Source: Priestia megaterium
GTDB lineage: Bacteria > Bacillota > Bacilli > Bacillales > Bacillaceae_H
Length of the DNA: 64,000 nucleotides
Direction of reading: 5' to 3'
Assembly: GCA_008180335.1 (NCBI GenBank)
Contig: VTEF01000001.1
Location: 498,636-562,635, forward strand
A program made the translations under genes and the position numbers. The notes under the pieces are model-generated. The model was not told the DNA's origin, did not search any database, and saw only the letters and a program-made list of their open reading frames with translations. The first letter of the stretch is position 1. Each line of letters begins with the position of its first letter. Positions 34,659 to 45,115 of the stretch are shown in pieces.

Positions 34659-35009
34659 GTGAGTCTTTCTATTGAGCTTGAATTAAAGCAAAATGTTTTA
34701 TTAGTTCGATTAAGCGGGGAATTAGATCACCATACAGCAGATCATTTACGAACGAAAATTACAGACACGTTAGAACAAGAACCAATTACCCATCTCATTC
34801 TGAATTTAGAAAATCTATCTTTTATGGACAGTTCAGGTCTTGGCGTAATTTTAGGAAGATACAAGCAAGTTCGTAACAGCGGCGGAGAAATGGTTGTTTG
34901 TGCCGTTTCACCTGCAATTGAACGATTGTTTGATATGTCAGGTTTATTTAAGATTATTCGCTTTGAGCCTAGTGAACAGAATGCGCTGCAAAAATTGGGG
35001 GTGGCATAA
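34659..35009 (+). CDS. spoIIAA: Anti-sigma F factor antagonist SpoIIAA
   Basis: A 116-residue STAS-domain protein that, when dephosphorylated, binds SpoIIAB and frees sigma-F. The phosphorylated serine is S58 in [15 protein letters not shown]. Start codon is GTG 34659 behind TAGGAGG with 8-base spacing. The stop overlaps the spoIIAB start (TAATG). Confidence 0.96.
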   Translation: MSLSIELELKQNVLLVRLSGELDHHTADHLRTKITDTLEQEPITHLILNLENLSFMDSSGLGVILGRYKQVRNSGGEMVVCAVSPAIERLFDMSGLFKIIRFEPSEQNALQKLGVA

Positions 35010-35452
35010 TGAAAAATGAAATGCACCTTCAGTTTTCAGCTTTAAGTCAAAATGAGTCATTTGCAAGAGTTACAGTAGCTGCTTTTATTGCACAGTTAGA
35101 TCCGACTCTGGATGAATTAACGGAAATTAAAACAGTCGTATCTGAAGCGGTTACAAATGCGATTATTCATGGATATGACAGCAATCCAGATGGCATTGTG
35201 TACATTACAGTGCGATTATCTGAGGACGGTACAGTAGAACTAATCATTAAAGATGAAGGTACGGGCATTGACAATGTGGATGAAGCTACGCAGCCGCTTT
35301 ACACAACAAAGCCAGAGCTAGAACGTTCAGGCATGGGATTTACAATTATGGAAAATTTTATGGATGAAATTAAGATTGAATCTACTGTTTTAGAAGGTAC
35401 AACTGTGTATTTAAAAAAACATTTAGCAAATAGTAAAGCGCTATGCAATTAA
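35009..35452 (+). CDS. spoIIAB: Anti-sigma F factor / SpoIIAA kinase SpoIIAB
   Basis: A 147-residue GHKL-fold serine kinase that holds sigma-F inactive and phosphorylates SpoIIAA. The N box [15 protein letters not shown]1 box KDEGTGIDN and [15 protein letters not shown] lid are visible. Its start overlaps the spoIIAA stop by one base, so translation is coupled. Confidence 0.96.
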   Translation: MKNEMHLQFSALSQNESFARVTVAAFIAQLDPTLDELTEIKTVVSEAVTNAIIHGYDSNPDGIVYITVRLSEDGTVELIIKDEGTGIDNVDEATQPLYTTKPELERSGMGFTIMENFMDEIKIESTVLEGTTVYLKKHLANSKALCN

Positions 35453-35464
35453 GGAGACTTGCCA

Positions 35465-36223
35465 ATGGATGTGGAGGTCAAGAAAGATAAAAATGAACCG
35501 TATTTAAAAGATCATGAAGTAAAAGACCTCATCAAGCGCAGTCAGCAAGGAGAGCAACACGCAAGAGATACAATTGTGCAAAAAAACATGCGGTTAGTAT
35601 GGTCCGTTGTCCAGCGATTTATCAATCGAGGATATGAACCAGATGATTTGTTTCAAATTGGCTGCATTGGGCTGTTAAAATCAGTTGATAAATTTGATTT
35701 ATCCTACGATGTAAAATTTTCTACGTATGCTGTTCCAATGATTATCGGTGAAATTCAACGATTTATCAGAGATGATGGAACTGTAAAAGTAAGTCGCTCA
35801 TTAAAAGAAATGAGCAATAAAATTCGTAAAGCAAAAGACGAATTATCAAAGTTACTTGGACGGGTCCCTACTGTAGCAGAAGTGGCGGAACATTTAGACT
35901 TAACACCTGAAGAAGTTGTTTTAGCACAAGAAGCCAATCGAACACCTTCTTCCATTCATGAAACCGTATATGAAAATGATGGTGATCCAATTACATTGTT
36001 AGATCAAATTGCTGATCATCATGAAACAAAATGGTTTGATAAAATTGCGTTAAAAGAAGCAATCGAAGAACTGGACGAGCGCGAGAAACTTATTGTTTAC
36101 CTGCGTTATTATAAAGACCAAACGCAATCTGAAGTCGCTTCTAGGCTAGGGATTTCACAAGTGCAAGTATCTAGACTTGAAAAGAAAATTTTAAAGCAAA
36201 TGAAAAATCAAATGAATGAATAA
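35465..36223 (+). CDS. sigF: RNA polymerase sigma-F factor
   Basis: A 252-residue forespore sigma factor. Region 2 reads NMRLVWSVVQRF, GYEPDDLFQIGCIGLLKSVDKFD and STYAVPMIIGEIQRFIRDDGT; region 4 reads KDQTQSEVASRLGISQVQVSRLEKKIL. ATG 35465 lies 8 bases after AAGGAG and gives the B. subtilis N-terminus MDVEVKK; an in-frame TTG at 35459 is too close. Third gene of spoIIA. Confidence 0.96.
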   Translation: MDVEVKKDKNEPYLKDHEVKDLIKRSQQGEQHARDTIVQKNMRLVWSVVQRFINRGYEPDDLFQIGCIGLLKSVDKFDLSYDVKFSTYAVPMIIGEIQRFIRDDGTVKVSRSLKEMSNKIRKAKDELSKLLGRVPTVAEVAEHLDLTPEEVVLAQEANRTPSSIHETVYENDGDPITLLDQIADHHETKWFDKIALKEAIEELDEREKLIVYLRYYKDQTQSEVASRLGISQVQVSRLEKKILKQMKNQMNE

Positions 36224-36227
36224 CTGA

Positions 36228-36274
36228 GAAGACTATTTTACCTATTTTTAATGTGGGTGAAATAGTCTTTTTTT
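36228..36274 (+). terminator. Rho-independent terminator after sigF
   Basis: AAGACTATTTTACC pairs with GGGTGAAATAGTCTT (one bulge) and is followed by seven T. Confidence 0.88.
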
Positions 36275-36307
36275 ATTTTGGTAATTAATGGTCAATCATG
36301 AATCCTT

Positions 36308-36337
36308 GAATTAGAAATTTTAAGAGAATGCATACTA
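36308..36337 (+). promoter_or_regulatory. Sigma-G promoter of the spoVA operon
   Basis: GAATT (36308-36312) is one base from GHATR; spacer 18; CATACTA (36331-36337) fits CATNHTA. spoVA is a sigma-G operon in B. subtilis. Confidence 0.65.
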
Positions 36338-36377
36338 CACATACAAGGAGGATAACGAATTGTAAGGTGTGATAGAT

Positions 36378-36998
36378 GTGGAAAATGTTCTTTATGTAAA
36401 AATGAAGCATCGAGTACAGGTGAAGCCAAATGAATCTATAAAAGTAGGACAAGTGGCCATTATGGTAACAGAAGAATCTTTTAAAAAAGAGATTGAACAG
36501 CTAGTAGTTTATCAAGTGAGTATGAGTGATCGTAACATTGTCATTATCGACTTAATGAAAGTCATTCAATCCATTAAAAGTCATTATCCTCACCTTGACA
36601 TTCAAACGATTGGACCCGCTCAAACAATTGTTGAAGTTGTTTACAAAAAGCGACAATCTTCATTCTTCTTTTTTTTAGCAGTCTGGTTTTTGCTTTTTAT
36701 CGGTGCAGCAATGGCTATTATGAATTTTCATGAAGATGTCAGTATGCAGCAAGTACATCAAAAATTATTTTACATGTTAACAGGTTTACAAGATCAGCAG
36801 CCATTACTCATCCAAATTCCTTACTCAATAGGATTAGGTTTAGGTATGATCTTGTTTTTTAATCATGTATTCCGAAAAAGAATTAATGAAGAGCCTAGTC
36901 CTCTAGAAGTTGAGATGTTTAATTATCAACAAGATTTAGATCATTATGTCATTATGAACGAAAACAAAGAAAGCATACAAAACATTGATGATCGTTAA
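36378..36998 (+). CDS. spoVAA: Stage V sporulation protein AA
   Basis: A 206-residue protein with a soluble N-terminal part (about 1-95) and two or three membrane segments (SSFFFFLAVWFLLFIGAAMAI; a second near 155-178). It belongs to the SpoVA dipicolinic-acid transport complex of the inner spore membrane. GTG 36378 follows AAGGTG and gives the B. subtilis length; GTG 36369 overlaps that site. Confidence 0.9.
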   Translation: MENVLYVKMKHRVQVKPNESIKVGQVAIMVTEESFKKEIEQLVVYQVSMSDRNIVIIDLMKVIQSIKSHYPHLDIQTIGPAQTIVEVVYKKRQSSFFFFLAVWFLLFIGAAMAIMNFHEDVSMQQVHQKLFYMLTGLQDQQPLLIQIPYSIGLGLGMILFFNHVFRKRINEEPSPLEVEMFNYQQDLDHYVIMNENKESIQNIDDR

Positions 36999-37410
36999 CA
37001 TTGTATTGACAATTGCTATTGGACTAGCTGGGGGATTAGCAGTCGGAGGAGGATTTGTCGCTTTTTTAACAGTTCTTGGTATTATTCCAAGGCTAATGCA
37101 ATTAACGAAAACGATGAAATATATCCAGGCTTATGAATGGGCAGTAGTGAGTGGAGCAATTGGAGGTGGATGGTCTAGTTTGTATCAATACACGTGGCAA
37201 ATTCCATCTTTTGTTATTGTAATCATTGGCTTAATGAGCGGTATTTTTTTTGGCATGTTAGCAGCAGCCTTAACGGAAGTATTGAATGTATTACCGATAC
37301 TAACGAAAAGAATAGGCATGGATGGAAAGCTTATCCTATTATTAATGGCTATTGTATTTGGTAAAGTATGTGGATCACTGTTTCATTGGATTTATTTCGT
37401 TAATCGATAG
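36988..37410 (+). CDS. spoVAB: Stage V sporulation protein AB
   Basis: A 140-residue integral membrane protein with about four hydrophobic helices (IVLTIAIGLAGGLAVGGGFVAF at the start). Its ATG lies 11 bases before the end of spoVAA, with no independent ribosome site, so it is translationally coupled. Needed with the other SpoVA proteins for Ca-dipicolinate uptake. Confidence 0.9.
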   Translation: MIVNIVLTIAIGLAGGLAVGGGFVAFLTVLGIIPRLMQLTKTMKYIQAYEWAVVSGAIGGGWSSLYQYTWQIPSFVIVIIGLMSGIFFGMLAAALTEVLNVLPILTKRIGMDGKLILLLMAIVFGKVCGSLFHWIYFVNR

Positions 37411-37427
37411 GAAGGAGTGTATGGAAA

Positions 37428-37886
37428 TTGACTAGTAATCAAAAATTAAAAGATAACTATCAAGAAAATATTAAACCATTTCAGCCAAAACCACCGTATG
37501 TGATCAATTGCATAAAAGCGTTTCTTGTTGGAGGGTTAATCTGTACAATAGGCCAGCTTATTCAAAATTTCTACATCACTTTTTTTGACTTTACTGAAAA
37601 AACAGCAGGCAATCCAACAGCAGCAACACTTGTGTTAATTTCAGCTATTTTAACAGGTATTGGAATTTATGATCGCATTGGTCAATTTGCAGGCGCTGGT
37701 TCTGCGGTTCCGATTACTGGATTTGCTAACTCGATGACAAGTGCTGCTCTGGAGCACAAAAGTGAAGGGGTTGTGTTAGGAATTGCGACAAATATGTTTA
37801 AGCTTGCAGGAAACGTTATTGTATTTGGTGTAGTTGCTGCTTATATTGTTGGAATTATTCGCTACGTCTTTAAAACATTTTTCTAA
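37428..37886 (+). CDS. spoVAC: Stage V sporulation protein AC
   Basis: A 152-residue membrane protein, paralogous to SpoVAEB: both share GAGSAVPITGFANSM / [15 protein letters not shown]. In B. subtilis SpoVAC is a mechanosensitive channel for dipicolinic acid release. The start is TTG 37428 behind AGGAAGGAGTG; the ATG at 37421 runs straight into a stop. Confidence 0.92.
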   Translation: MTSNQKLKDNYQENIKPFQPKPPYVINCIKAFLVGGLICTIGQLIQNFYITFFDFTEKTAGNPTAATLVLISAILTGIGIYDRIGQFAGAGSAVPITGFANSMTSAALEHKSEGVVLGIATNMFKLAGNVIVFGVVAAYIVGIIRYVFKTFF

Positions 37887-37902
37887 AGAAAGGAGGGAAA
37901 TT

Positions 37903-38919
37903 ATGAGAAAAGCAGGAAAGCAAACGTGGGTGTATGAAAATGCGATTTACATCAATGCTACAGGAACATCTGTGGGGCCAAAGGAAGCAGATGGGCCGTT
38001 AGGAAACACATTTGATGTCACTCATAAAGAATTACACTGTGATGAAGATAATTGGGAGCTCGCTGAACGAAAGCTGATGAAAGAGTCTATTGATTCATGT
38101 TTGCAAAAGGAGAACTTATCGTATGAAGATATTGACTTATTTTTAGCAGGAGATTTATTAAATCAAAATGTTACAGCCAATTTTGTAGCACGTCATCATC
38201 AAATTCCGTTTCTTTGCATGTTTGGTGCATGTTCAACATCAATGGAAACACTAGCAACAGGAGCTGCGCTTGTAGATGCTGGATTTGCAAATCGTATTCT
38301 AGCATCTGCTAGCAGCCATAATGCTACTGCCGAAAGACAATTTCGTTATCCAACAGAATATGGCGGTCAAAAGCCGGATACAGCGACGGCAACAATTACA
38401 GGTGCCGGAACTGCTCTTGTATCAAAAGAGAAGGGAATTGTTCGACTGACTTCAGCAACCATCGGACGCGTGATGGATTATGGAATTAAAGATCCATTTG
38501 ATATGGGGTCGGCTATGGCTCCAGCAGCTGCAGATACCATTCAGCAGCATTTTCAAGATCTACACGTATCTCCTAATGATTATGACTTAATTTTAACAGG
38601 AGATTTATCAGGCGTTGGAAGCCCCATCCTTAAGCAATTACTACAAGATGAAGGGTACGATATATCGACTAATCATAATGATTGCGGGCTAATGATATAC
38701 CGCTCTGATCAAAATGTATTTGCAGGTGGAAGTGGATGCGGCTGTTCAGCTGTTGTGACGTATGGCCATATTTTAACTGAATTAAAGGCTGGCCATTTAA
38801 AGAAAGTGTTAGTGGTGGCAACAGGAGCATTACTAAGCCCGACAATGATTCAACAAAAAGAGTCCATTCCTACGATTGCTCATGGTATTGTCATGGAGCA
38901 CATTAAGGAGGAACGATAG
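37903..38919 (+). CDS. spoVAD: Stage V sporulation protein AD
   Basis: A 338-residue thiolase/KAS-III-like-fold protein that binds dipicolinic acid in the SpoVA complex. MFGACSTSMETLATGAALVDAG corresponds to the thiolase Cys region, and FAGGSGCGCSAVV is characteristic. AAAGGAGGG precedes ATG 37903. Its stop abuts the spoVAEB start. Confidence 0.94.
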   Translation: MRKAGKQTWVYENAIYINATGTSVGPKEADGPLGNTFDVTHKELHCDEDNWELAERKLMKESIDSCLQKENLSYEDIDLFLAGDLLNQNVTANFVARHHQIPFLCMFGACSTSMETLATGAALVDAGFANRILASASSHNATAERQFRYPTEYGGQKPDTATATITGAGTALVSKEKGIVRLTSATIGRVMDYGIKDPFDMGSAMAPAAADTIQQHFQDLHVSPNDYDLILTGDLSGVGSPILKQLLQDEGYDISTNHNDCGLMIYRSDQNVFAGGSGCGCSAVVTYGHILTELKAGHLKKVLVVATGALLSPTMIQQKESIPTIAHGIVMEHIKEER

Positions 38920-39270
38920 ATGGAATATTTAATTGCGTTTGTCGTGGGTGGAGCCGTTTGTGTTATTGGCCAGTTACTTTTAGATTTTGCGAAATTGACA
39001 CCTGCACATGTGATGAGTTCGTTTGTCGTTGCAGGCGCTTGTTTAGACGGGTTTGGCCTCTACGACAAATTTATTGATTTTGCCGGTGCCGGTGCAACGG
39101 TTCCTATTACGAGCTTTGGCCATTCTTTATTACATGGAGCGATGCATCAAGCGGAGGAGCATGGTTTTATCGGGATTGGCATTGGAATGTTTGAGCTAAC
39201 ATCTGCTGGGATTTCAGCAGCCCTTTTATTTGCTTTTATTGTCGCACTAATCTTTAAACCGAAAGGATAA
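38920..39270 (+). CDS. spoVAEB: Stage V sporulation protein AEB
   Basis: A 116-residue four-helix membrane protein with [20 protein letters not shown], paralogous to SpoVAC. Start ATG 38920 directly follows the spoVAD stop, with AAGGAGGA inside the end of spoVAD. Part of the dipicolinic-acid channel. Confidence 0.93.
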   Translation: MEYLIAFVVGGAVCVIGQLLLDFAKLTPAHVMSSFVVAGACLDGFGLYDKFIDFAGAGATVPITSFGHSLLHGAMHQAEEHGFIGIGIGMFELTSAGISAALLFAFIVALIFKPKG

Positions 39271-39280
39271 GAGATGTGAT

Positions 39281-39856
39281 ATGAGAAAAAGGAGGGTCAT
39301 TTTAGTTACTGATGGAGATGAATATGCAAAGAAAACAATTGAGCATGTAGCAAAAAAAGTTGGAGGTCGATGTATTTCTAAGTCTTACGGGAATCCCACG
39401 AACTTAACAGGAAAAGAGATTGTAGACCTTGTTTTACAAGCGCCATATGACCCGATTTTTATCATGTTTGATGACAGTGGATTTGTAGGAGAGGGAGCGG
39501 GTGAAAAAGCGCTGATGGATGTAGCGAAGCATGACCAAATTAATGTTCTTGGTGTCATTGCTGTTGCGTCTCGTACCCACCGAAATGAATGGACCAAAGT
39601 TGATGTAACCATCGATCGTTTCGGTGAACTAACTCACTATGGTGTAGACAAAAGTGGAATTCAAGAATTAGAAATTGGCAGAATAAATGGTGACACTGTT
39701 TATTGTCTTGACCAGTTAGAGATACCGATTGTCGTTGGAATTGGTGATGTTGGGAAAATGGCCCGTATGGATCATATTAAATACGGATGCCCAATTACTG
39801 AAAAAGCTGTGCAGTTCATTCTAGAAAGGAGTGGTTTTTATGACTCAACAAGTTGA
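39281..39856 (+). CDS. spoVAEA: Stage V sporulation protein AEA
   Basis: A 191-residue soluble protein ([39 protein letters not shown]). It is the less conserved SpoVA component. There is only weak ribosome-site spacing before ATG 39281. The end overlaps spoVAF by 17 bases. Confidence 0.9.
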   Translation: MRKRRVILVTDGDEYAKKTIEHVAKKVGGRCISKSYGNPTNLTGKEIVDLVLQAPYDPIFIMFDDSGFVGEGAGEKALMDVAKHDQINVLGVIAVASRTHRNEWTKVDVTIDRFGELTHYGVDKSGIQELEIGRINGDTVYCLDQLEIPIVVGIGDVGKMARMDHIKYGCPITEKAVQFILERSGFYDSTS

Positions 39857-41321
39857 ACAAAAAACAAATGTTTTTTCTAAAATTCAACATAATGATGAAT
39901 GGTTTAAAGAAAATGCCAGTATGATGACAAGCTTTGACGTAGGCTTTCGGAAATTATTAATTCTTGATCGACAAGTGCATCTATATTATGTAACAGGATT
40001 ATGTGATAGCGCCTTTATTATTGAAATTGTTAAAGTCCTTGTACAGATTAATGATAATGAAGTTGAACGGGCAAAGTTAAAAGACATTGTTGAAAACCGC
40101 TTAATTCATCAGCAGGTCAAACCATTAAGAACCCTTGATGAAGGGATGGATACAATTTTATCTGGTCTAATCTTTGTGTTGATTGATGGTGAAGAAGTAG
40201 GATTTGAAGTTGATGTTCGGACGTATCCAGGGCGCTCCCCTGAAGAACCAGATACGGAGAAAGTCATTCGAGGATCGCGTGATGGCTATACAGAGAATAT
40301 TATTATAAATACAGCATTAACCCGCAGACGTATTCGTGACGGACGGCTTCGATTTGAAATTTTTAAAGTAGGTGAACGCTCAAAGCTTGATGTTGCGATT
40401 GGCTACATAAATGGAATTGCTGATCCTGGATTAGTAGAGGTTATAAAGAAAGAAATTACATCTATTAAAATTGATGGTCTGCCGATGGCAGATAAATCTC
40501 TTGAAGAGTTTTTAGTAAAACAAGGATTTAATCCATTTCCAATGGTACGCTATACAGAAAGACCAGACACAGCTGCTGCGCACCTGTTAGAAGGTCATGT
40601 TATTCTCATTACAGATACATCACCGAGTGTTATTATTACCCCGACTACGTTCTTTCATCATGTACAGCATGCAGAGGAGTACAGACAAGCACCGGCTGTT
40701 GGAACGTTTATTAGATGGATACGGTTCTTAGGAATTATGGCTTCAATTTTCCTGCTGCCTTTATGGCTCTTATTCGTGTTAGAGCCGCAGCTGTTGCCAC
40801 CTGCATTACAATTCATTGGCCCCAATGAACAAACAAATATCCCAACGGTTGTTCAAATTTTCTTAGCAGACTTCGGCGTTGAATTTTTACGGATGGCCGC
40901 TATTCACACTCCGACAGCTCTTGCTACGGCTATGGGTTTAATTGCAGCTGCATTAATCGGACAAATAGCGATTGATGTTGGCTTGTTTGTTCCGGAAGTT
41001 ATTTTGTATGTAGCAGTTGCAGCAATTGGTTCATTTGCAACACCTAGTTATGAATTAGCAATCGCAAACAAAATAGTTAGACTGCTTTTATTAATTGGTG
41101 TAGCTTTCTTCCATACACCAGGTTTTGTGATTATGACGACGTTATATCTGTTATACTTAGTGAATCTTAAGTCATTAAATACACCATATTTATGGCCGTT
41201 TATCCCATTTAATCCACGTGCATTGTTGCAAATTTTAATTCGATCTTCGGTGCCGTCAGCTAAACCAAGACCAAGCATTGTTCATCCGCAAGATAAAGAT
41301 AGAAAACCTGCTGAATCATAA
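39840..41321 (+). CDS. spoVAF: Stage V sporulation protein AF (GerA-family)
   Basis: A 493-residue GerAA/GerBA-type germination protein: soluble N-terminal domain (about 1-295) with [11 protein letters not shown] and [31 protein letters not shown]-type stretches, then about five membrane segments. ATG 39840 lies 9 bases after AAAGGAG; GTG 39831 is inside that site. It ends the spoVA operon and in B. subtilis also precedes lysA. Confidence 0.93.
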   Translation: MTQQVEQKTNVFSKIQHNDEWFKENASMMTSFDVGFRKLLILDRQVHLYYVTGLCDSAFIIEIVKVLVQINDNEVERAKLKDIVENRLIHQQVKPLRTLDEGMDTILSGLIFVLIDGEEVGFEVDVRTYPGRSPEEPDTEKVIRGSRDGYTENIIINTALTRRRIRDGRLRFEIFKVGERSKLDVAIGYINGIADPGLVEVIKKEITSIKIDGLPMADKSLEEFLVKQGFNPFPMVRYTERPDTAAAHLLEGHVILITDTSPSVIITPTTFFHHVQHAEEYRQAPAVGTFIRWIRFLGIMASIFLLPLWLLFVLEPQLLPPALQFIGPNEQTNIPTVVQIFLADFGVEFLRMAAIHTPTALATAMGLIAAALIGQIAIDVGLFVPEVILYVAVAAIGSFATPSYELAIANKIVRLLLLIGVAFFHTPGFVIMTTLYLLYLVNLKSLNTPYLWPFIPFNPRALLQILIRSSVPSAKPRPSIVHPQDKDRKPAES

Positions 41322-41450
41322 AGCACTACACTTGATGCCTTGTTTTTTCGAAGCATCCCTTCTGTATAGGGGAAGCAAAATAAGAATGTAGTTGAAACAT
41401 GTAAAAAGATGTGATAAGTTTGTTTTAATTATGTAAAATGATAAATTTTT

Positions 41451-41490
41451 AGGCAGTTAACAGCAAATCAGTTGTTAGCTGTCTTTTTTA
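41451..41490 (+). terminator. Terminator upstream of lysA
   Basis: CAGTTAACA pairs with TGTTAGCTG (one G-U) around CAAATCAG-type loop, followed by TCTTTTTTAC. It closes the spoVA unit or acts in the lysA leader; I see no lysine riboswitch around it. Confidence 0.75.
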
Positions 41491-41517
41491 CAATATATAC
41501 AGGAACGAGGTAGAAAG

Positions 41518-42837
41518 ATGTTTTTACATGGAACGAGTCGTATTAATGAACAAGGTCATCTTGAAATTGGCGGTGTTGATACCGTTAATTTAGCAAAAGA
41601 ATTTGGAACACCTCTATATGTATATGATGTAGCGTTAATACGTCAACGTGCTAGAGGATTTAAAGAAACCTTTGAAAAACATGGTGTAAAAGCACAAGTT
41701 GCTTATGCAAGTAAAGCATTCTCTTCAGTAGCGATGGTTCAAGTGGTGAATGATGAAGGGTTATCTTTAGATGTTGTATCAGGTGGTGAGCTGTATACAG
41801 CGCTTGCTGCTGACTTTCCAAGAGAGCGAATTCATTTTCATGGAAATAATAAAAGCCGTGCAGAGTTAGAAATGGCAATAAAAGAAGGAATTGGCTGTAT
41901 TGTCGTTGACAATTTTTATGAAATTTCATTGCTGAAAGAATTAACGCAGCAACATAATGTAACTATGCCTGTACTTTTACGCTTAACACCAGGAATTGAA
42001 GCTCATACACATGATTATATTTTAACAGGTCAAGAAGATTCTAAATTTGGATTTGATTTGCAAAATGGTCAAGCTGATCAAGCTATACAGCTTGTGACTG
42101 AAAGTAAGGGCCTTAAATTATTAGGGATTCATTGCCATATTGGCTCGCAAATATTTGAAACAACAGGTTTTGTGATGGCGACTCAGAAGCTGTTCGCTAA
42201 AATGAAAGAATGGAAAGAAACAATTGGGTACGTTCCAGAGGTATTAAACCTCGGTGGCGGATTTGGGATTCGTTATACAGAAGAAGACCAACCAATTCCA
42301 GTGTCACAGTATGTAGAAGTTATTATTGAGGAAGTAAAAACACAATCGAAGCAATTACAGGTGGATATTCCTGAAATCTGGATTGAGCCAGGACGTTCTC
42401 TTGTAGGCGACGCGGGCACGACGCTTTACTCTATTGGGTCTCGAAAGCATGTGCCAAACATTCGTGAATATGTAGCAGTTGATGGCGGAATGAATGATAA
42501 TATTCGTCCAGCTCTTTATCAAGCAAAATACGAAGCAGCAATTGCAAATCGTATGAATGAAAAGAATGACGAACTTGTGTCGATCGCTGGTAAATGCTGT
42601 GAATCTGGTGATATGTTAATATGGGATGTAGCATTACCAAAAGCGCAGCCAGATGATTTGCTTGCTATGTTCTGCACGGGTGCTTACGGGTACTCAATGG
42701 CTAGTCATTATAATCGTTTGCCGAAGCCAGCTGTTGTGTTTGTTGAAGATGGAGATGCTCAGCTCGTGGTACAACGCGAGACGTATGAAGATATCATTAA
42801 AAATGACCTTAAATATAATGTGACAGTAAAAAAATAA
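41518..42837 (+). CDS. lysA: Diaminopimelate decarboxylase
   Basis: A 439-residue fold-III PLP decarboxylase making L-lysine from meso-diaminopimelate. PLP lysine K66 lies in VAYASKAFSS; HIGSQIF, NLGGGFGIRY, EPGRSLVG and GKCCESGDML are the family motifs. ACGAGGT precedes ATG 41518. Confidence 0.95.
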   Translation: MFLHGTSRINEQGHLEIGGVDTVNLAKEFGTPLYVYDVALIRQRARGFKETFEKHGVKAQVAYASKAFSSVAMVQVVNDEGLSLDVVSGGELYTALAADFPRERIHFHGNNKSRAELEMAIKEGIGCIVVDNFYEISLLKELTQQHNVTMPVLLRLTPGIEAHTHDYILTGQEDSKFGFDLQNGQADQAIQLVTESKGLKLLGIHCHIGSQIFETTGFVMATQKLFAKMKEWKETIGYVPEVLNLGGGFGIRYTEEDQPIPVSQYVEVIIEEVKTQSKQLQVDIPEIWIEPGRSLVGDAGTTLYSIGSRKHVPNIREYVAVDGGMNDNIRPALYQAKYEAAIANRMNEKNDELVSIAGKCCESGDMLIWDVALPKAQPDDLLAMFCTGAYGYSMASHYNRLPKPAVVFVEDGDAQLVVQRETYEDIIKNDLKYNVTVKK

Positions 42838-42876
42838 TAAAACGTGGCTACCGTAAATAGGTAGCCGCGTTTTATT
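42837..42876. terminator. Bidirectional terminator between lysA and ypuA
   Basis: AAAACGTGGCTACC pairs with GGTAGCCGCGTTTT (one G-U) with a short loop; it separates two convergent genes. Confidence 0.9.
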
Positions 42877-43751
42877 TAGGAGAACAGTGCTTTGATTGCA
42901 TCAATAATACTAATGAAAAATTGTTTTAATTTATCTAGGAAGGATTGCCCCTCTTCTGATTGTAAAAATGTTGTAACTTTTTCTTTAGTAGCTGATAATT
43001 GATCTTTTACTTGATTCCAGTCAATGTCCATTTCTTTTAATCGATTGAAAAAATCTACTAAAGCATCTAACTCTGAATCTGTTAATGTAATACCTAGCTC
43101 ATTTGCAACTCGTTCAATGAGTGAGCGCAAATCTTCTTTTGTCTGAGGCTGTTCTTTTGCAATTTCTTCTTTAACTGTAGCCATGAACTCTGCTGCTTTT
43201 TCTTGTCCAACTTTATCACCAAGTTCAGCAGTTTGAACCATTTCTTCATTTGCTGCTTTTTTTACTTCCTCAGGAATTTTTTGATCTGTTTGAACTTCAT
43301 ATGCTTTCATAATTCCTGTTAAAGCTGCTGTGCCAGAGACTTCAAAAGGAGCGGTAATTTTAATTTCTGCGTCTTTCACACCAGCTGTCATAAGTGCATT
43401 AATGTACATATCATCTGTAATAGAACTAATATTTTGTGTTGATACACTTAAGCCGGAGTTTTTAGAACCAATTGTAATACTAGATGATGAAATAGCTCGA
43501 GATCCAATCGTTGCTTTTGGAATAAAATCACCTAGATATTCATGCTCTTCTTGATTTGAAACAGTTATTGTTTGAGCATCGTTAGGTGAATCTAAATCTT
43601 GTAAAACTTTTTGTTTTTGCTCGTTTGTTAAGTCTGCTCCTAATGTTACAATAACATCTCCGACTGCAGCGTCAGCTAAGCTTTTAATGGGCGCTGTTAA
43701 AAATAACAACACACTCATCATAGTCAAGACTGCTTTTATATGGAATTTCAA
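42876..43751 (-). CDS. ypuA: Secreted DUF1002 protein YpuA
   Basis: A 291-residue exported protein: signal peptide about 1-28 (FLTAPIKSLADA), then the DUF1002 domain (GDVIVTLGADLTNEQKQKVL, ITAPFEVSGTAALTGIMKAYE) and a helical C-terminal third. Function is unknown; ypuA is a cell-envelope-associated gene next to lysA/ppiB in B. subtilis. A GAAACAACATTG-type context with AAAGGAGGAAAC precedes the start on the minus strand. Confidence 0.9.
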   Translation of the reverse strand: MKFHIKAVLTMMSVLLFLTAPIKSLADAAVGDVIVTLGADLTNEQKQKVLQDLDSPNDAQTITVSNQEEHEYLGDFIPKATIGSRAISSSSITIGSKNSGLSVSTQNISSITDDMYINALMTAGVKDAEIKITAPFEVSGTAALTGIMKAYEVQTDQKIPEEVKKAANEEMVQTAELGDKVGQEKAAEFMATVKEEIAKEQPQTKEDLRSLIERVANELGITLTDSELDALVDFFNRLKEMDIDWNQVKDQLSATKEKVTTFLQSEEGQSFLDKLKQFFISIIDAIKALFS

Positions 43752-44024
43752 TGTTGTTTCCTCCTTTATTTCCCTGAATCATTCCTATTATAGTACGATT
43801 AAGTACAATGTGATAGTTTCATTTCACATTATTTATTAAACGAGTGAGTGGATAAAAAAGTTTCAAAAATGTATAAAAGATATTATCACCTTTATAGCTG
43901 TGAAGTAAATAAAACGTTGATTAATTGAATTTATAAGTTTGTTTATAGTAAAATAAGGTGAAACTTTAATCTTTGGCTGTAGTCAAAAAATCGCAAATAA
44001 TACATACTTTGGAGGTTTTTTAAT

Positions 44025-44459
44025 ATGAAAAAAGCAAGTATTTTAATGGAGAACGGAGAAAAAATCTTAATCGATTTATTTGAAAATGAAGCACCTGGTA
44101 CAGTTGAAAACTTTGAAAAATTAGCGAATGAAGGTTTTTATAACGGTGTAACATTTCACCGCGTTATTCCTGGTTTCGTTTCACAAGGTGGCGATCCAAC
44201 AGGTACTGGTGCAGGTGGTCCTGGCTATTCAATTAAATGTGAAACAGAAGGAAATCCTCACAAACATGAAGCAGGCTCTCTATCAATGGCCCATGCTGGT
44301 AAAGACACTGGAGGAAGTCAATTCTTTATTGTCCATGAGCCACAACCGCATTTAAACGGTGTGCATACTGTATTTGGAAAAGTAACAGAAGGTTTAGATA
44401 CTGTGTTAAAAATGCGTAATGGCGATGTTATGAAAGAAGTAAAGGTTTGGGAAGAATAA
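44025..44459 (+). CDS. ppiB: Peptidyl-prolyl cis-trans isomerase (cyclophilin type)
   Basis: A 144-residue cytoplasmic cyclophilin. [19 protein letters not shown] and the active-site stretch [17 protein letters not shown] are typical; the Trp that confers cyclosporin sensitivity is replaced by His in [23 protein letters not shown] precedes ATG 44025. Confidence 0.95.
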   Translation: MKKASILMENGEKILIDLFENEAPGTVENFEKLANEGFYNGVTFHRVIPGFVSQGGDPTGTGAGGPGYSIKCETEGNPHKHEAGSLSMAHAGKDTGGSQFFIVHEPQPHLNGVHTVFGKVTEGLDTVLKMRNGDVMKEVKVWEE

Positions 44460-44517
44460 TTTTTAATGAACCCAGTGCGTAAAAGCATTGTGCAGCTTCA
44501 TTAATGATGTAGAAAGA

Positions 44518-44560
44518 ACGCCCTGTGAATTCTAAATGAGACTTTACATGGCGTTTTTTT
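44518..44560 (+). terminator. Rho-independent terminator after ppiB
   Basis: AACGCCCTGTGAA pairs imperfectly with the TTTACATGGCGTT arm and is followed by seven T. Confidence 0.8.
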
Positions 44561-44683
44561 GATGTTCTAGCTTATAGACAGGGAATAAGGGCAACACATT
44601 TTCTAATCGTTTTAGCAATATTGCTATTCATTCATAAATTTTGTATGATAAAAGCAGTAAAAAAGTAACGAACTGGATTGTAG

Positions 44684-45066
<383 letters not shown>

Positions 45067-45067
<1 letters not shown>

Positions 45068-45115
45068 AAAAGCAAAGCCGGAGATAGTCTTATGCTACCT
45101 TTGGCTTTGCTTTTT
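45067..45115. terminator. Bidirectional terminator between ribT and ypuF
   Basis: AAAAAGCAAAGCC pairs with GGCTTTGCTTTTT with an inner GATAG/CTATC-like stem. It separates convergent genes. Confidence 0.85.

Noticed and set aside
41322-41517. Lysine riboswitch upstream of lysA
   Set aside because: The space is under 200 bases and shows only a simple terminator; conserved L-box segments are absent.
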